From HRBIN24 sp035574155 (GTDB lineage: Bacteria > Chloroflexota > Dehalococcoidia > SM23-28-2 > HRBIN24), in the NCBI GenBank assembly GCA_035574155.1, contig DATLZD010000066.1:1-17797 (forward strand): a stretch of 17,797 nucleotides of DNA. The letters are read 5' to 3'. A program made the position numbers and the translations under genes. Below the pieces are notes generated by a model. It did no database searches. It saw nothing but the letters and a program-made list of their open reading frames with translations, and was not told where the DNA came from. Of the stretch, positions 6,646 to 13,465 are shown one piece after another (the first letter of the stretch is position 1; each line of letters begins with the position of its first letter).

Positions 6646-6744
6646 GATCGGGTCACCCCCGGGGGTCTCGGCCCCCTCCGCTTTCAGGTCCGCGTCCAGC
6701 GCTGTGCCTCCTGCTGTATTGTTCAGCCTTAGTATAGCGCAAGC

Positions 6745-7344
6745 TTAGCCACCGGGGAGCGGCCTCTCGCGCAGCATCTGGTCCACGTAGCGGGCGAGGA
6801 TGTCTGTCTCCAGGTTCACCCGCTGGCCAGGCCGCCTCCGGACCAGGTTGGTATGCTCCTGAGTGTAGCGGACCAGGGAGACGGCGAAGGAGTCGTGCCA
6901 CCGTTGGATAACGGTCAGAGAGACGCCGTCCACAGCGATGGGGCCCTTGACCACCACGTAGCGCAGCACCTCGGGCGGCGCGCTATAGCGGACGATGACG
7001 GCGTCCTCCTCCGCCTCCAGCGACAGGACCGTGCCCGTGGCCTCCACCACCCCCCGCACCAGGTGCCCCGATAGGCGTGACAGGGGCGTGAGGGCCCTCT
7101 CCAGGTTGACTGGGTCGCCGGGGGCCAGGTCCGAGAGGTTGGTGCGGCGGTAGGTCTCGGGCATCACGTGGAAGTAAAGGGAGCCGTTGTCCATCTCGGC
7201 CACCGTGAGGTCGACCCCGTTGACGGCGATGGAGTCCCCGCGGCGGGTGCCCTCTAGGCAGGAGCGGCAGGCGATGCGCAGCCGGCCCCGCTCCGCTGCC
7301 AGCACTGTCCCCACTTCCTCGATGATGCCGGTAAAGATGCCCAT
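6745..7344 (-). CDS. ribE: Riboflavin synthase alpha chain (RibE)
   Basis: The 199-residue protein has the two-fold internal repeat of riboflavin synthase. The N-terminal half has FTGIIEEVGTV, GDSIAVNGVDLTV and ETYRRTNLSDL; the C-terminal half has KGPIAVDGVSLTV, YTQEHTNLV and VNLETDILARYV. It dismutates two lumazine molecules into riboflavin plus the pyrimidine dione recycled by RibH. Two positions are unusual: Asp replaces the Cys in VNGxCLTV, and GVVEATG replaces the usual GHVDGxG, losing a His implicated in the E. coli enzyme. The paired Asp and Ser in VDGVSLTV are kept. The gene starts at ATG 7344, just 3 nt after the stop of the metallo-hydrolase gene, and is followed by ribBA and ribH, which supports the call. 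Confidence 0.92.
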   Translation of the reverse strand: MGIFTGIIEEVGTVLAAERGRLRIACRSCLEGTRRGDSIAVNGVDLTVAEMDNGSLYFHVMPETYRRTNLSDLAPGDPVNLERALTPLSRLSGHLVRGVVEATGTVLSLEAEEDAVIVRYSAPPEVLRYVVVKGPIAVDGVSLTVIQRWHDSFAVSLVRYTQEHTNLVRRRPGQRVNLETDILARYVDQMLRERPLPGG

Positions 7345-7347
7345 GCC

Positions 7348-7989
7348 CTAGGATGACTCCCACAGCACGTCGCCGCAGAGGTCGGGAGGGTGGGGCCGCG
7401 AGGCGAAGACAGCATACTCCCGCTTGGACTGGCCGATGGTGGTGCCCTCGCCGTGGCCAGGCAGCACCAGCGTGTCGTCGGGAAGTATGTAGAGCTTCTG
7501 AGTGATGGACGCTATCTCCTGCTGCAGGTCCTGGGGGCTGTTGGAGCGGCCCGGCCCCCCCGGAAAAAGGGTGTCGCCCGACAGCAGGTAGCGGCCCACC
7601 AGGAAGCAGCAGCTCCCAGGGGTGTGGCCTGGGGTATGGATCACCTTCAGGCGCAGGGAGCCGACCGCCAGCTCCTGTCCATCGGCCAGCTCTCCGTCCC
7701 GTCGTTCCCGTGGCATGATGACCTCGGCAGGGTGGCAGAGGACTGGGGCGTTGGTGGCGCCCTTCACCAGCTCGTAGCTCTGCCAGTGGTCGGGGTGGGT
7801 GTGGGTGAGGACGATGGCCGTGACCCGCAGTCCCTCCAGGGCGGCCAGCACCCGCTCGCCCTCGGCCGGCATGTCCACCAGGACCGCCTCCCCTGCCTGA
7901 CGGTCGGCCACCACGTAGGCGTTGTTAGCGAAGGGCCCCAGAGGGCCGATGCGTAGCAGGCGCAGGGCGCCATCCTCGTATACCTGCAT
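7348..7989 (-). CDS. MBL-fold metallo-hydrolase, glyoxalase II-like
   Basis: The 213-residue protein has the metallo-beta-lactamase motif HTHPDH (His63, His65, Asp67, His68), then HTPGHTPGS, LLSGDTLFPGGPGR and LPGHGEGTTIG. The TTIGxxK ending of that last motif is typical of YcbL/hydroxyacylglutathione hydrolase-like enzymes that bind two metal ions. The likely reaction is thioester or lactone hydrolysis; the substrate is unknown. The start is ATG 7989, with GGAGG 7 nt before it. It is the first gene of the rib operon, with ribE following after 3 nt. Co-transcription is near certain, although such hydrolases are not known riboflavin enzymes. A second MBL gene is transcribed divergently from the 61-bp gap upstream. 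Confidence 0.85.
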   Translation of the reverse strand: MQVYEDGALRLLRIGPLGPFANNAYVVADRQAGEAVLVDMPAEGERVLAALEGLRVTAIVLTHTHPDHWQSYELVKGATNAPVLCHPAEVIMPRERRDGELADGQELAVGSLRLKVIHTPGHTPGSCCFLVGRYLLSGDTLFPGGPGRSNSPQDLQQEIASITQKLYILPDDTLVLPGHGEGTTIGQSKREYAVFASRPHPPDLCGDVLWESS

Positions 7990-8012
7990 CGCCGTTCCTC
8001 CCTATCGGCCCC

Positions 8013-8019
8013 TATGATA
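8013..8019. promoter_or_regulatory. Overlapping divergent -10 boxes between two MBL hydrolase genes
   Basis: TATGAT (8013-8018, plus strand) and TATCAT (8019-8014, minus strand) are interleaved in the 61-bp gap between the divergent genes. Each lies at a distance giving leaders of about 18-26 nt with a good ribosome site. No convincing -35 boxes were found at 16-18 bp, so this is tentative. Confidence 0.3.
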
Positions 8020-8050
8020 CCATTGGCCTGACGGACGTCGGGAGGCAGCA

Positions 8051-8980
8051 GTGGAGGTCAGGCAGCTGACGGACCACGTGCGGGTACTGGCGGCAAGCCC
8101 CCCTTTTTACATCGGCCCCCTGGCGCCCAATGTGTACCTGGTGGCCGATGACGGCGAGGGGGTGCTGATAGACAGCGGCTTCGCCGACGATGGCTCGGTG
8201 CAGGCCCGCATCGACTACCTGAGGGGGGTGCCCGGCCTGCGGGTCCGTTACATCGTCCTCACCCACCACCATTTCGACCACGCCAGCGGGGCAGCGCGGC
8301 TGGCCGAGGCTACCGGCGCCCAGGTGCTCCTGCACCCGGACGAGGTCCCCTTCCTGCGCGACTGGCAGGCCGATGTCCCGCAGGACCTGGAGGCGCCCGA
8401 GGGGCAGGAGGAGTGGACACGACGGGCGCAGGAGTTCCGCCGCGAGGCAGCGCGGGCGGCCCAAGTGGCTACGTCCCTGGCCGACGGCGAGGTGGTGCGA
8501 GTAGGTTCCCTGACCCTCGAGGCCGTCCATACGCCGGGCCACACCATGGGCTCCCTCTGCCTCCTGTTGCGGGAGGAGGGGGTCCTCTTCACCGGTGACA
8601 CGGCCCTGGGACTGGGGACGGTGGCCGTATCGCCGCCGCCCCACGGCGACATGGCCCTCTACCTCCGGTCCCTGGAGAGGCTGAAGGGCCTGGACGCTTC
8701 CCTGATGCTGCCCGGTCACGGCCCACCGGTGAAGGAGGTCCGCCGCAAGCTCCAGGAGCTGATAGACCACCGCCTGGAGAGGGAGCAGCAGGTCCTCTCG
8801 CTACTGGCCCAGGGCAGGGGGACGGTGGCGGAGCTGGTGCGCGCCATCTATCCCGAGCTGGACCGACGCATCCTGGGCATGGCCCGTAGACAGGTGGAGG
8901 CCCATCTCCACAAGCTGATGGCTGAGGGGAGGGTCGTCCGGCAGGGCGAGGGGAGCGAGGCCCGCTACGTCCCCGCCTGA
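8051..8980 (+). CDS. MBL-fold hydrolase with C-terminal winged helix (LACTB2-like)
   Basis: The 309-residue protein has the metal motif THHHFDH (His72, His74, Asp76, His77), then HTPGHTMGSLCLLL, LFTGDTALGLGT and LMLPGHGPP. A C-terminal helical segment (about 240-305), with AELVRAIYPELDRRIL and AHLHKLMAEGRVVRQGEG, is the beta-lactamase-associated winged helix seen in LACTB2-type proteins. LACTB2 is a ribonuclease in mitochondria, whereas bacterial relatives are mostly annotated as general hydrolases, so the substrate is open. The start is GTG 8051, behind GGGAGG. The N-terminus resembles that of the divergent MBL gene in layout (GPL...N.Y.VAD). lysA follows after 10 nt, so they are probably co-transcribed. 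Confidence 0.83.
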   Translation: MEVRQLTDHVRVLAASPPFYIGPLAPNVYLVADDGEGVLIDSGFADDGSVQARIDYLRGVPGLRVRYIVLTHHHFDHASGAARLAEATGAQVLLHPDEVPFLRDWQADVPQDLEAPEGQEEWTRRAQEFRREAARAAQVATSLADGEVVRVGSLTLEAVHTPGHTMGSLCLLLREEGVLFTGDTALGLGTVAVSPPPHGDMALYLRSLERLKGLDASLMLPGHGPPVKEVRRKLQELIDHRLEREQQVLSLLAQGRGTVAELVRAIYPELDRRILGMARRQVEAHLHKLMAEGRVVRQGEGSEARYVPA

Positions 8981-8990
8981 GGCCCTGCCG

Positions 8991-10331
8991 GTGCGCGCCA
9001 TGAACGCCGTCGAGCAGCTCAAGGACGTCCTGCCGTACACAGCCGCCGTCAACGGGGCCGGCCACCTGGCCATCGGCGGCTGTGACGCGGTGGAGCTGGC
9101 CCTCCGCTTCGGCACCCCCCTCTACGTCTTTGACGAGGAGACGCTGCGCCGCATGTGCCGGTCCTTTCGCGAGGAGTTCTCGGCGCGTCACCCCGACGTG
9201 CGGGTGGTGTATGCCTGCAAGGCCTACATTGGGCGGGCGTTGGCGGCCCTGCTGGCGGAGGAGGGGCTGGGGGCCGACGTGGTGTCCGGGGGCGAGCTGG
9301 CCTTCCTGGCCTCCGTGGGCTTCCCGCCGGAGGGCATCTATTTCCATGGCAATAACAAGGCGGAAGCGGAGCTGCGAGAGGCCTTGGCCTACGGCGTGGG
9401 CCAGGTGGTGGTCGACAATTTCTACGAGCTGGAGCTGCTGTCGCGCTTGATGGCCGAAGCAGGGCGCCCACAGCGCGTCCTGTTGAGGGTCTCGCCCGGC
9501 GTCGACCCCCACACCCACGCCAAGACCACGACCGGAGTCCTGGACAGCAAGTTCGGCTTCCCCATAGCCACGGGCCAGGCCGAGGAGGCGGTGAGGAGAG
9601 CCCTTGCCTCCCCCTCCCTGGAGCTGGTGGGGCTGCACTTCCACTTGGGCTCGCCCATCTTCGAGCTGGACCCTTACCGGGAGGCCATCGCCGTCGTCGT
9701 GGGCTTCGCCGCCGAGATGCGTGCCCGTCACGGTCTGGAGCTGAGGGAGCTGAGCGTAGGCGGTGGCTTCGCCGTCCAGTACCTGCCCGAGGAGCCGCCG
9801 CCCTCGGTGGCCGATTACGCTGAGGCCATAGTCTCTTCGTTGCGGGAGGAGTGTCGGCGCTGCAGCCTCCCGCTGCCCAGGCTAGCGGTGGAGCCAGGGC
9901 GGGCCATCGTCGCCCGGGCGGGGGTCGCCCTTTACACCGTCGGCGCCTGGAAGGACGTCCCAGGCATCAGGCGCTACGTATCGGTGGACGGCGGAATGGC
10001 CGACAACATCCGCCCGGCCCTCTATGGGGCCCGTTACGCGGCCCTGGTGGCCAACCGGCCGCTGGACGGCCGCCGCCAGCGGGTGACGGTGGCGGGCAAG
10101 TTCTGCGAGTCGGGGGACGTGCTGCTGTGGGATGCCGAGCTGCCACCCCTGGAACCGGGCGACGTGTTGGCGGTGCCCGCCGCAGGCGCCTACGCACCGG
10201 CCATGGCCAGTAACTACAACGCGGCCCCACGCCCGGCCATCGTCTTCGTGCGCGATGGCGAGGCGAGGCTGGTGCGCCGTCGCGAGACCTACGCCGACCT
10301 GATGCGCTGCGAGGTTTGGCCGCAGGAGTGA
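8991..10331 (+). CDS. lysA: Diaminopimelate decarboxylase (LysA)
   Basis: The 446-residue protein belongs to the fold-III PLP decarboxylases. YACKAY holds the PLP lysine (Lys77). VSGGEL, LHFHLGSPI, SVGGGFAVQY, EPGRAIV, the CESGD motif contributed across the dimer, and GGMADNIRPALYGA all fit DAP decarboxylase rather than ornithine or arginine decarboxylase. It converts meso-diaminopimelate to lysine in the cytoplasm, the last step of lysine synthesis. GTG 8991 follows GAGG by 8 nt; ATG 9000 (3 codons in) is an alternative. The gene sits 10 nt after the MBL gene, and its stop overlaps the holB start by 4 nt (GTGA). The nearby speD raises the idea of polyamine decarboxylation, but the motifs favour lysine synthesis. 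Confidence 0.92.
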   Translation: MRAMNAVEQLKDVLPYTAAVNGAGHLAIGGCDAVELALRFGTPLYVFDEETLRRMCRSFREEFSARHPDVRVVYACKAYIGRALAALLAEEGLGADVVSGGELAFLASVGFPPEGIYFHGNNKAEAELREALAYGVGQVVVDNFYELELLSRLMAEAGRPQRVLLRVSPGVDPHTHAKTTTGVLDSKFGFPIATGQAEEAVRRALASPSLELVGLHFHLGSPIFELDPYREAIAVVVGFAAEMRARHGLELRELSVGGGFAVQYLPEEPPPSVADYAEAIVSSLREECRRCSLPLPRLAVEPGRAIVARAGVALYTVGAWKDVPGIRRYVSVDGGMADNIRPALYGARYAALVANRPLDGRRQRVTVAGKFCESGDVLLWDAELPPLEPGDVLAVPAAGAYAPAMASNYNAAPRPAIVFVRDGEARLVRRRETYADLMRCEVWPQE

Positions 10332-11386
10332 GGGACTGGGGCCTCATCGGCCAGGGACGGGCGGTGCGGACGCTGGACGCTGCCCTACGGCAGGGGCGGT
10401 TGCACCACGCCCACCTGCTGGTGGGGCCGCCCCACGTGGGCAAAGGTACCCTGGCCCTGCGGCTGGCCCAGGCCCTTAACTGCCAGGCCCCCCTTCAGGA
10501 GCGTCCGTGCCTGTCCTGCCGCCAGTGCCGCCGCCTAGAGGGGCGCTTGCACGCCGACCTCCACCTGCTGACGGTGGAGCCTCCCCACCGGGAGATACGC
10601 ATCGTCCAGGTCAGGGAGCTGGAGCGTGCCCTGGCCTTGAAGCCCTTCGAGGGCCGCACGCGGGTGGCCATCGTCGACCCGGCCGATGCCATGAACCTGG
10701 AGGCCCAGAACGCCTTCCTCAAGACCCTGGAGGAGCCGCCACCCGACACTGTGCTGGTGCTGGTGACGGCCCGGGAGACGGTCCTGCTGCCCACCATCCG
10801 TTCCCGCTGTCAGCGGACGGCCCTGGGGACGGCCCCGGCAGCCGATCTGGCCCACGCCCTGATGGAGGAGGGCCTCGGGCGCGACGACGCGGAACTCCTG
10901 GCCCGTTGGAGCGAGGGGCGGCCCGGACTGGCCCTCTCCCTCGCCCGCGACCCGGAGATGCGCCGCCAGCGGGAGGCGGAGGTGGACCGGGCATTGTCGC
11001 TGGCCGAGATGCCATTGCCCCGCAGGCTGGCCCTGGCCGATGAGCTGGCCCAACTGCTGACAGCCAACGGCCGGGACCGCGAGGAAGGGGCGCCGCCCGC
11101 CCCTGCGGCCCCCTTCGGGGAGCGGCTCTGGCGGGTGCTGGACGTGTGGCAGTCGGTCTGGCGTGACGTCCTCTTGGTGGCCGTGGGGGCGGAGGGAGGC
11201 ATAGTCCACCGCGAGCGATTGGACGGCCTGCGGGCCTTGGCCGCCCGCGTGTCGGCAGGGCAGGTGATGGCCTTCCTGCGTGCCCTCTGGGAAGCCCGCC
11301 GCTACCTGGAGGAGAACGTCAGCCCGCGCCTGGTGCTGGAGGACATGCTGCTGGAGGCGCCCCAGGCCCATGTCAACGTTGTCTGA
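10328..11386 (+). CDS. holB: DNA polymerase III delta prime subunit (clamp loader)
   Basis: The 352-residue AAA+ protein has the P-loop GPPHVGKGT (33-41), a four-cysteine zinc finger (Cys52, 61, 64, 67), sensor-1 region AIVDPADAMNLEAQNAFLKT followed by LEEPPP, and the SRC motif (159-161) that supplies an arginine finger. This is the layout of delta prime and of the DnaX N-terminal region. It lacks the long C-terminal part of DnaX, so delta prime is the better call. It helps load the sliding clamp at the replication fork. The start is GTG 10328, overlapping the lysA stop as GTGA; a TTG at 10316 would add 4 residues. The usual partner gene tmk (thymidylate kinase) is not adjacent. Confidence 0.88.
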   Translation: MRDWGLIGQGRAVRTLDAALRQGRLHHAHLLVGPPHVGKGTLALRLAQALNCQAPLQERPCLSCRQCRRLEGRLHADLHLLTVEPPHREIRIVQVRELERALALKPFEGRTRVAIVDPADAMNLEAQNAFLKTLEEPPPDTVLVLVTARETVLLPTIRSRCQRTALGTAPAADLAHALMEEGLGRDDAELLARWSEGRPGLALSLARDPEMRRQREAEVDRALSLAEMPLPRRLALADELAQLLTANGRDREEGAPPAPAAPFGERLWRVLDVWQSVWRDVLLVAVGAEGGIVHRERLDGLRALAARVSAGQVMAFLRALWEARRYLEENVSPRLVLEDMLLEAPQAHVNVV

Positions 11387-11410
11387 GGGGGGGCGCTGTG
11401 TTACCCTTGT

Positions 11411-11441
11411 TCCTCGGCTGAGGAGGGGAGGCCCCTCACAG
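11411..11441 (+). promoter_or_regulatory. Two mutually exclusive hairpins in the speD leader
   Basis: TCCTC (11411-11415) can pair with GAGGA (11420-11424). Alternatively GAGGGG (11423-11428) pairs with CCCCTC (11432-11437), extended by CTG (11418-11420) with CAG (11439-11441). The two folds share bases, so only one can form at a time. No T run follows. Whether they act in control of speD is unknown; in GC-rich DNA such folds can occur by chance. Confidence 0.3.
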
Positions 11442-11477
11442 CCGCAGCCCCGCCACAAGGCCTGTCGGAGGAGGAGG

Positions 11478-11864
11478 ATGCACCTGGTCATCGACGGTTT
11501 CGGCGGCGACCCCCAGCTCTTGGCCGATGCCTCCCTGGTCCAGGAGATGCTGGAGTCCTACCCCGACATGCTGGGCATGGCCAAGATATGCCAACCGGTG
11601 GTGGTCCGCTACCAAGGGCCGGTGCCCGAGGACTGGGGCATCTCCGGCGTGGTGATGATCGCCGAGAGCCACATAGCCGTTCACACCTTTCCCGAGCGGG
11701 GCATGGTCTGGGCCGATATCTTCTCCTGCCGGCCCTTCGAGGCGGGGCCTGTGTTGGACGACCTGCGACGGCGTTTCGGACTGAAGGAGCTGGAAGTCCA
11801 GGAGCTGCGGCGCGGCCTGGAATACCTGGGGCCGGCGCCTCAACGGCAGACGATATCCGGGTAG
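11478..11864 (+). CDS. speD: S-adenosylmethionine decarboxylase proenzyme, class 1B (SpeD)
   Basis: The 128-residue proenzyme starts at ATG 11478, directly behind a GGAGGAGG purine run. AESHIAVHTFPERG holds the self-cleavage pair Glu63-Ser64, where Ser becomes the pyruvoyl group, and the processing His69. IFSCRP holds the catalytic Cys84. The spacing matches the short bacterial and archaeal enzyme (Ser63, His68 and Cys83 in the Thermotoga form, from memory). It makes decarboxylated SAM, the aminopropyl donor for spermidine. No speE is adjacent. It lies 91 nt after holB, and its 3' end overlaps the convergent pfkB-type gene by 25 bp, leaving no room for a separate terminator. The short size excludes the longer E. 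coli-type SpeD. Confidence 0.95.
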   Translation: MHLVIDGFGGDPQLLADASLVQEMLESYPDMLGMAKICQPVVVRYQGPVPEDWGISGVVMIAESHIAVHTFPERGMVWADIFSCRPFEAGPVLDDLRRRFGLKELEVQELRRGLEYLGPAPQRQTISG

Positions 11865-12685
11865 GCCCGCAACCGCTCTTCGATGCGGTCGCGGTCCGGG
11901 ACGCCTGACACCCCTTCCTCTTCCACCACCAGCGAGGCGGCAGCCGAGGCGAGCCGTGCCGCCTCCCAGACTTCGGCCCCCTCGTGGACGGCTATGAGAA
12001 AGGCCGCGGCGAAGACATCGCCGGCGCCAGTAGGGTCCACAGTCCGGGCCGGGAAGGCGTCGATGTGGCGCCACTCGCCCCGATAGCAGATGTCCGCACC
12101 CTTGTCGCCGCGGGTGAAGGCCAGCAGCGGGACCCGCCGCGACCAGCGCTCCAGGGCCGCGGGTGCCTCTTCCGGCGCCAGGTCCTCGTCCGACACGAAG
12201 ACGGCCCAGGCGTGCTCCAGCACCGGTTCGCCGTCCCAACAGGAGGCGCTGCGGGGGCGGACTGCCCCGTCGGGCCCGACCTCGCGCAGCCAGCCCTGGG
12301 CGCAGGCCCCCAGCAAGCGGCCTGCGAAGAGGGAGGCCATGGACGACGGCACCTCTCCCGCTACCGGCCCCAAGAGGACTGCCTCACAGCCCAACAGCTC
12401 GGGCGGCAGCAGCTCCGGCCCCAGGTCGGGGGCGCGGGAGAGCACCGACTGCCGTCGCCGGTTCCCCTCGTAGACGTTGCGTATGCGCGTGGATACCAGA
12501 GCAGGCACCCGCAGCAGATGGACGCCTGCCAGCTCCGGGGGGTCGCTGGCGCCGGCGGTCAGGACGAAGGTCTCCCAACCGAGGCGGTGGGCCAGGAGGC
12601 CGGCATAGGCAGCGGTGCCCCCCAGGCGATAGCCCCCGGGCACCGCGTCCTCCACCAGGTGCCCTACCACCAGGAAGCGGGGCAT
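11840..12685 (-). CDS. PfkB-family sugar/nucleoside kinase
   Basis: The 281-residue protein shows the PfkB/ribokinase pattern. The N-terminal part carries VGHLVEDAVPGG and RLGGTAAYAG, the substrate-binding Gly-Gly. Further on come FTRGDKGA (190-197, ATP binding) and VDPTGAGDVFAAAFL (216-230), with the anion hole and catalytic Asp223. It phosphorylates a sugar, nucleoside or related alcohol; the substrate cannot be told from sequence. It is shorter than ribokinase (about 300). The start ATG 12685 follows the jag stop by 3 nt (TAA AGG ATG), with AGG as a minimal ribosome site, so translation is probably coupled to jag. It is the last gene of the rpmH operon, and its 3' end overlaps speD on the other strand by 25 bp. 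Confidence 0.85.
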   Translation of the reverse strand: MPRFLVVGHLVEDAVPGGYRLGGTAAYAGLLAHRLGWETFVLTAGASDPPELAGVHLLRVPALVSTRIRNVYEGNRRRQSVLSRAPDLGPELLPPELLGCEAVLLGPVAGEVPSSMASLFAGRLLGACAQGWLREVGPDGAVRPRSASCWDGEPVLEHAWAVFVSDEDLAPEEAPAALERWSRRVPLLAFTRGDKGADICYRGEWRHIDAFPARTVDPTGAGDVFAAAFLIAVHEGAEVWEAARLASAAASLVVEEEGVSGVPDRDRIEERLRAYPDIVCR

Positions 12686-12688
12686 CCT

Positions 12689-13465
12689 TTAGGGCCGGCG
12701 GCCAGGGCTACCGCGGGGGCGACGACGGGGGGAGATCATGACCTTGCGGTCCTCGCCGTTACCTATGCTGGAGGTGACCACGTCGGGGTCGTTGGCCAGG
12801 GCCAGATGGACGATGCGGCGCTCGGCCGCCGGCATGGGCTCCAGGGTAACGGGGCGCCCCGTCTGCTTGACCCGTTGGGCGAGGCGCTGGGCCAGCCCCT
12901 TTAGGGCCTCCTCTCGCCGCCGCTTGTAGCCCTCCACGTCCACCGTCACCACCACGCGGCTGCCGAACTGGCGGTTGATCATGACGTTGAGGATGTACTG
13001 CAGGGCGGCAAGGGTGGAGCCCCGTCGGCCGATGAGGATGCCCAGATCCTCGCCGCGGATGTCCAGCACGGCGCTGGCCCGTCCCAGCCCGTCGCCGGGG
13101 GTCTCGGGCGGGCGAACGGAGACCTCGGCCTCCAGTCCCAGGCAGCGCAGCATCTGTCTCAGGTAGTCGGCGGCCTGGGCCACCTCGCTGGCCTCCACCC
13201 CCTTGACCACCACCCCCTCCTCCTCTTCCTCCTCCTCGATGGGGACGAAGGAGGGGCGCTCCTCACGGGTCAGGGAGGGCAGACGGCCAGGCTCAAGAGG
13301 AGTGACCCTCACCCGGGCCTCCTCACCGCCGAGGCCGAAGAGGCCCGGGCGGCCGGTGGTCAGCACCTCGATATGGACCTGGTCGCGCTCCAGCCCCAGC
13401 AGCGCTAGGGCCTTCTCGATGGCCTCGTCCAGGGTCCTACCGCTTGCCTCGACGCCTTCGCTCAT
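12689..13465 (-). CDS. Jag/KhpB RNA-binding protein (Jag-N, KH, R3H)
   Basis: The 258-residue protein has three parts. A Jag-N domain (1-55) carries EASGRTLDEAIEKALALLG and GRPGLFGLGGEEARV. An acidic linker contains seven Glu in a row (77-83). Last come a KH domain with GILIGRRGSTLAALQYILN (142-160) and an R3H domain with the Arg-x3-His pair (Arg216, His220). Jag/KhpB binds RNA and, with KhpA, influences cell division and elongation in Gram-positive bacteria. It is classically encoded after yidC, as here. The start ATG 13465 follows AAGGGG; the longer open frame upstream lies inside the yidC 3' end. The gene overlaps yidC by 29 nt. The tail is basic (RRRPRGSPGRRP), suited to RNA contact. Confidence 0.93.
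   Translation of the reverse strand: MSEGVEASGRTLDEAIEKALALLGLERDQVHIEVLTTGRPGLFGLGGEEARVRVTPLEPGRLPSLTREERPSFVPIEEEEEEEGVVVKGVEASEVAQAADYLRQMLRCLGLEAEVSVRPPETPGDGLGRASAVLDIRGEDLGILIGRRGSTLAALQYILNVMINRQFGSRVVVTVDVEGYKRRREEALKGLAQRLAQRVKQTGRPVTLEPMPAAERRIVHLALANDPDVVTSSIGNGEDRKVMISPRRRPRGSPGRRP

Noticed and set aside
7990..8050. FMN riboswitch ahead of the rib operon
   Set aside because: The 61-bp gap is too short for an RFN element (over 100 nt), and none of its conserved blocks were seen there or in the ribE-ribBA gap.
10535..12904. Long antisense frames opposite holB and pfkB (10535-11491 minus, 11984-12904 plus)
   Set aside because: They are compositional shadows of holB and the kinase, which have full motif sets on the other strand.
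13203..13245. Low-complexity CCTCCTCTTCC-type tract as a simple repeat
   Set aside because: It simply encodes the run of Glu residues in the Jag linker on the minus strand.
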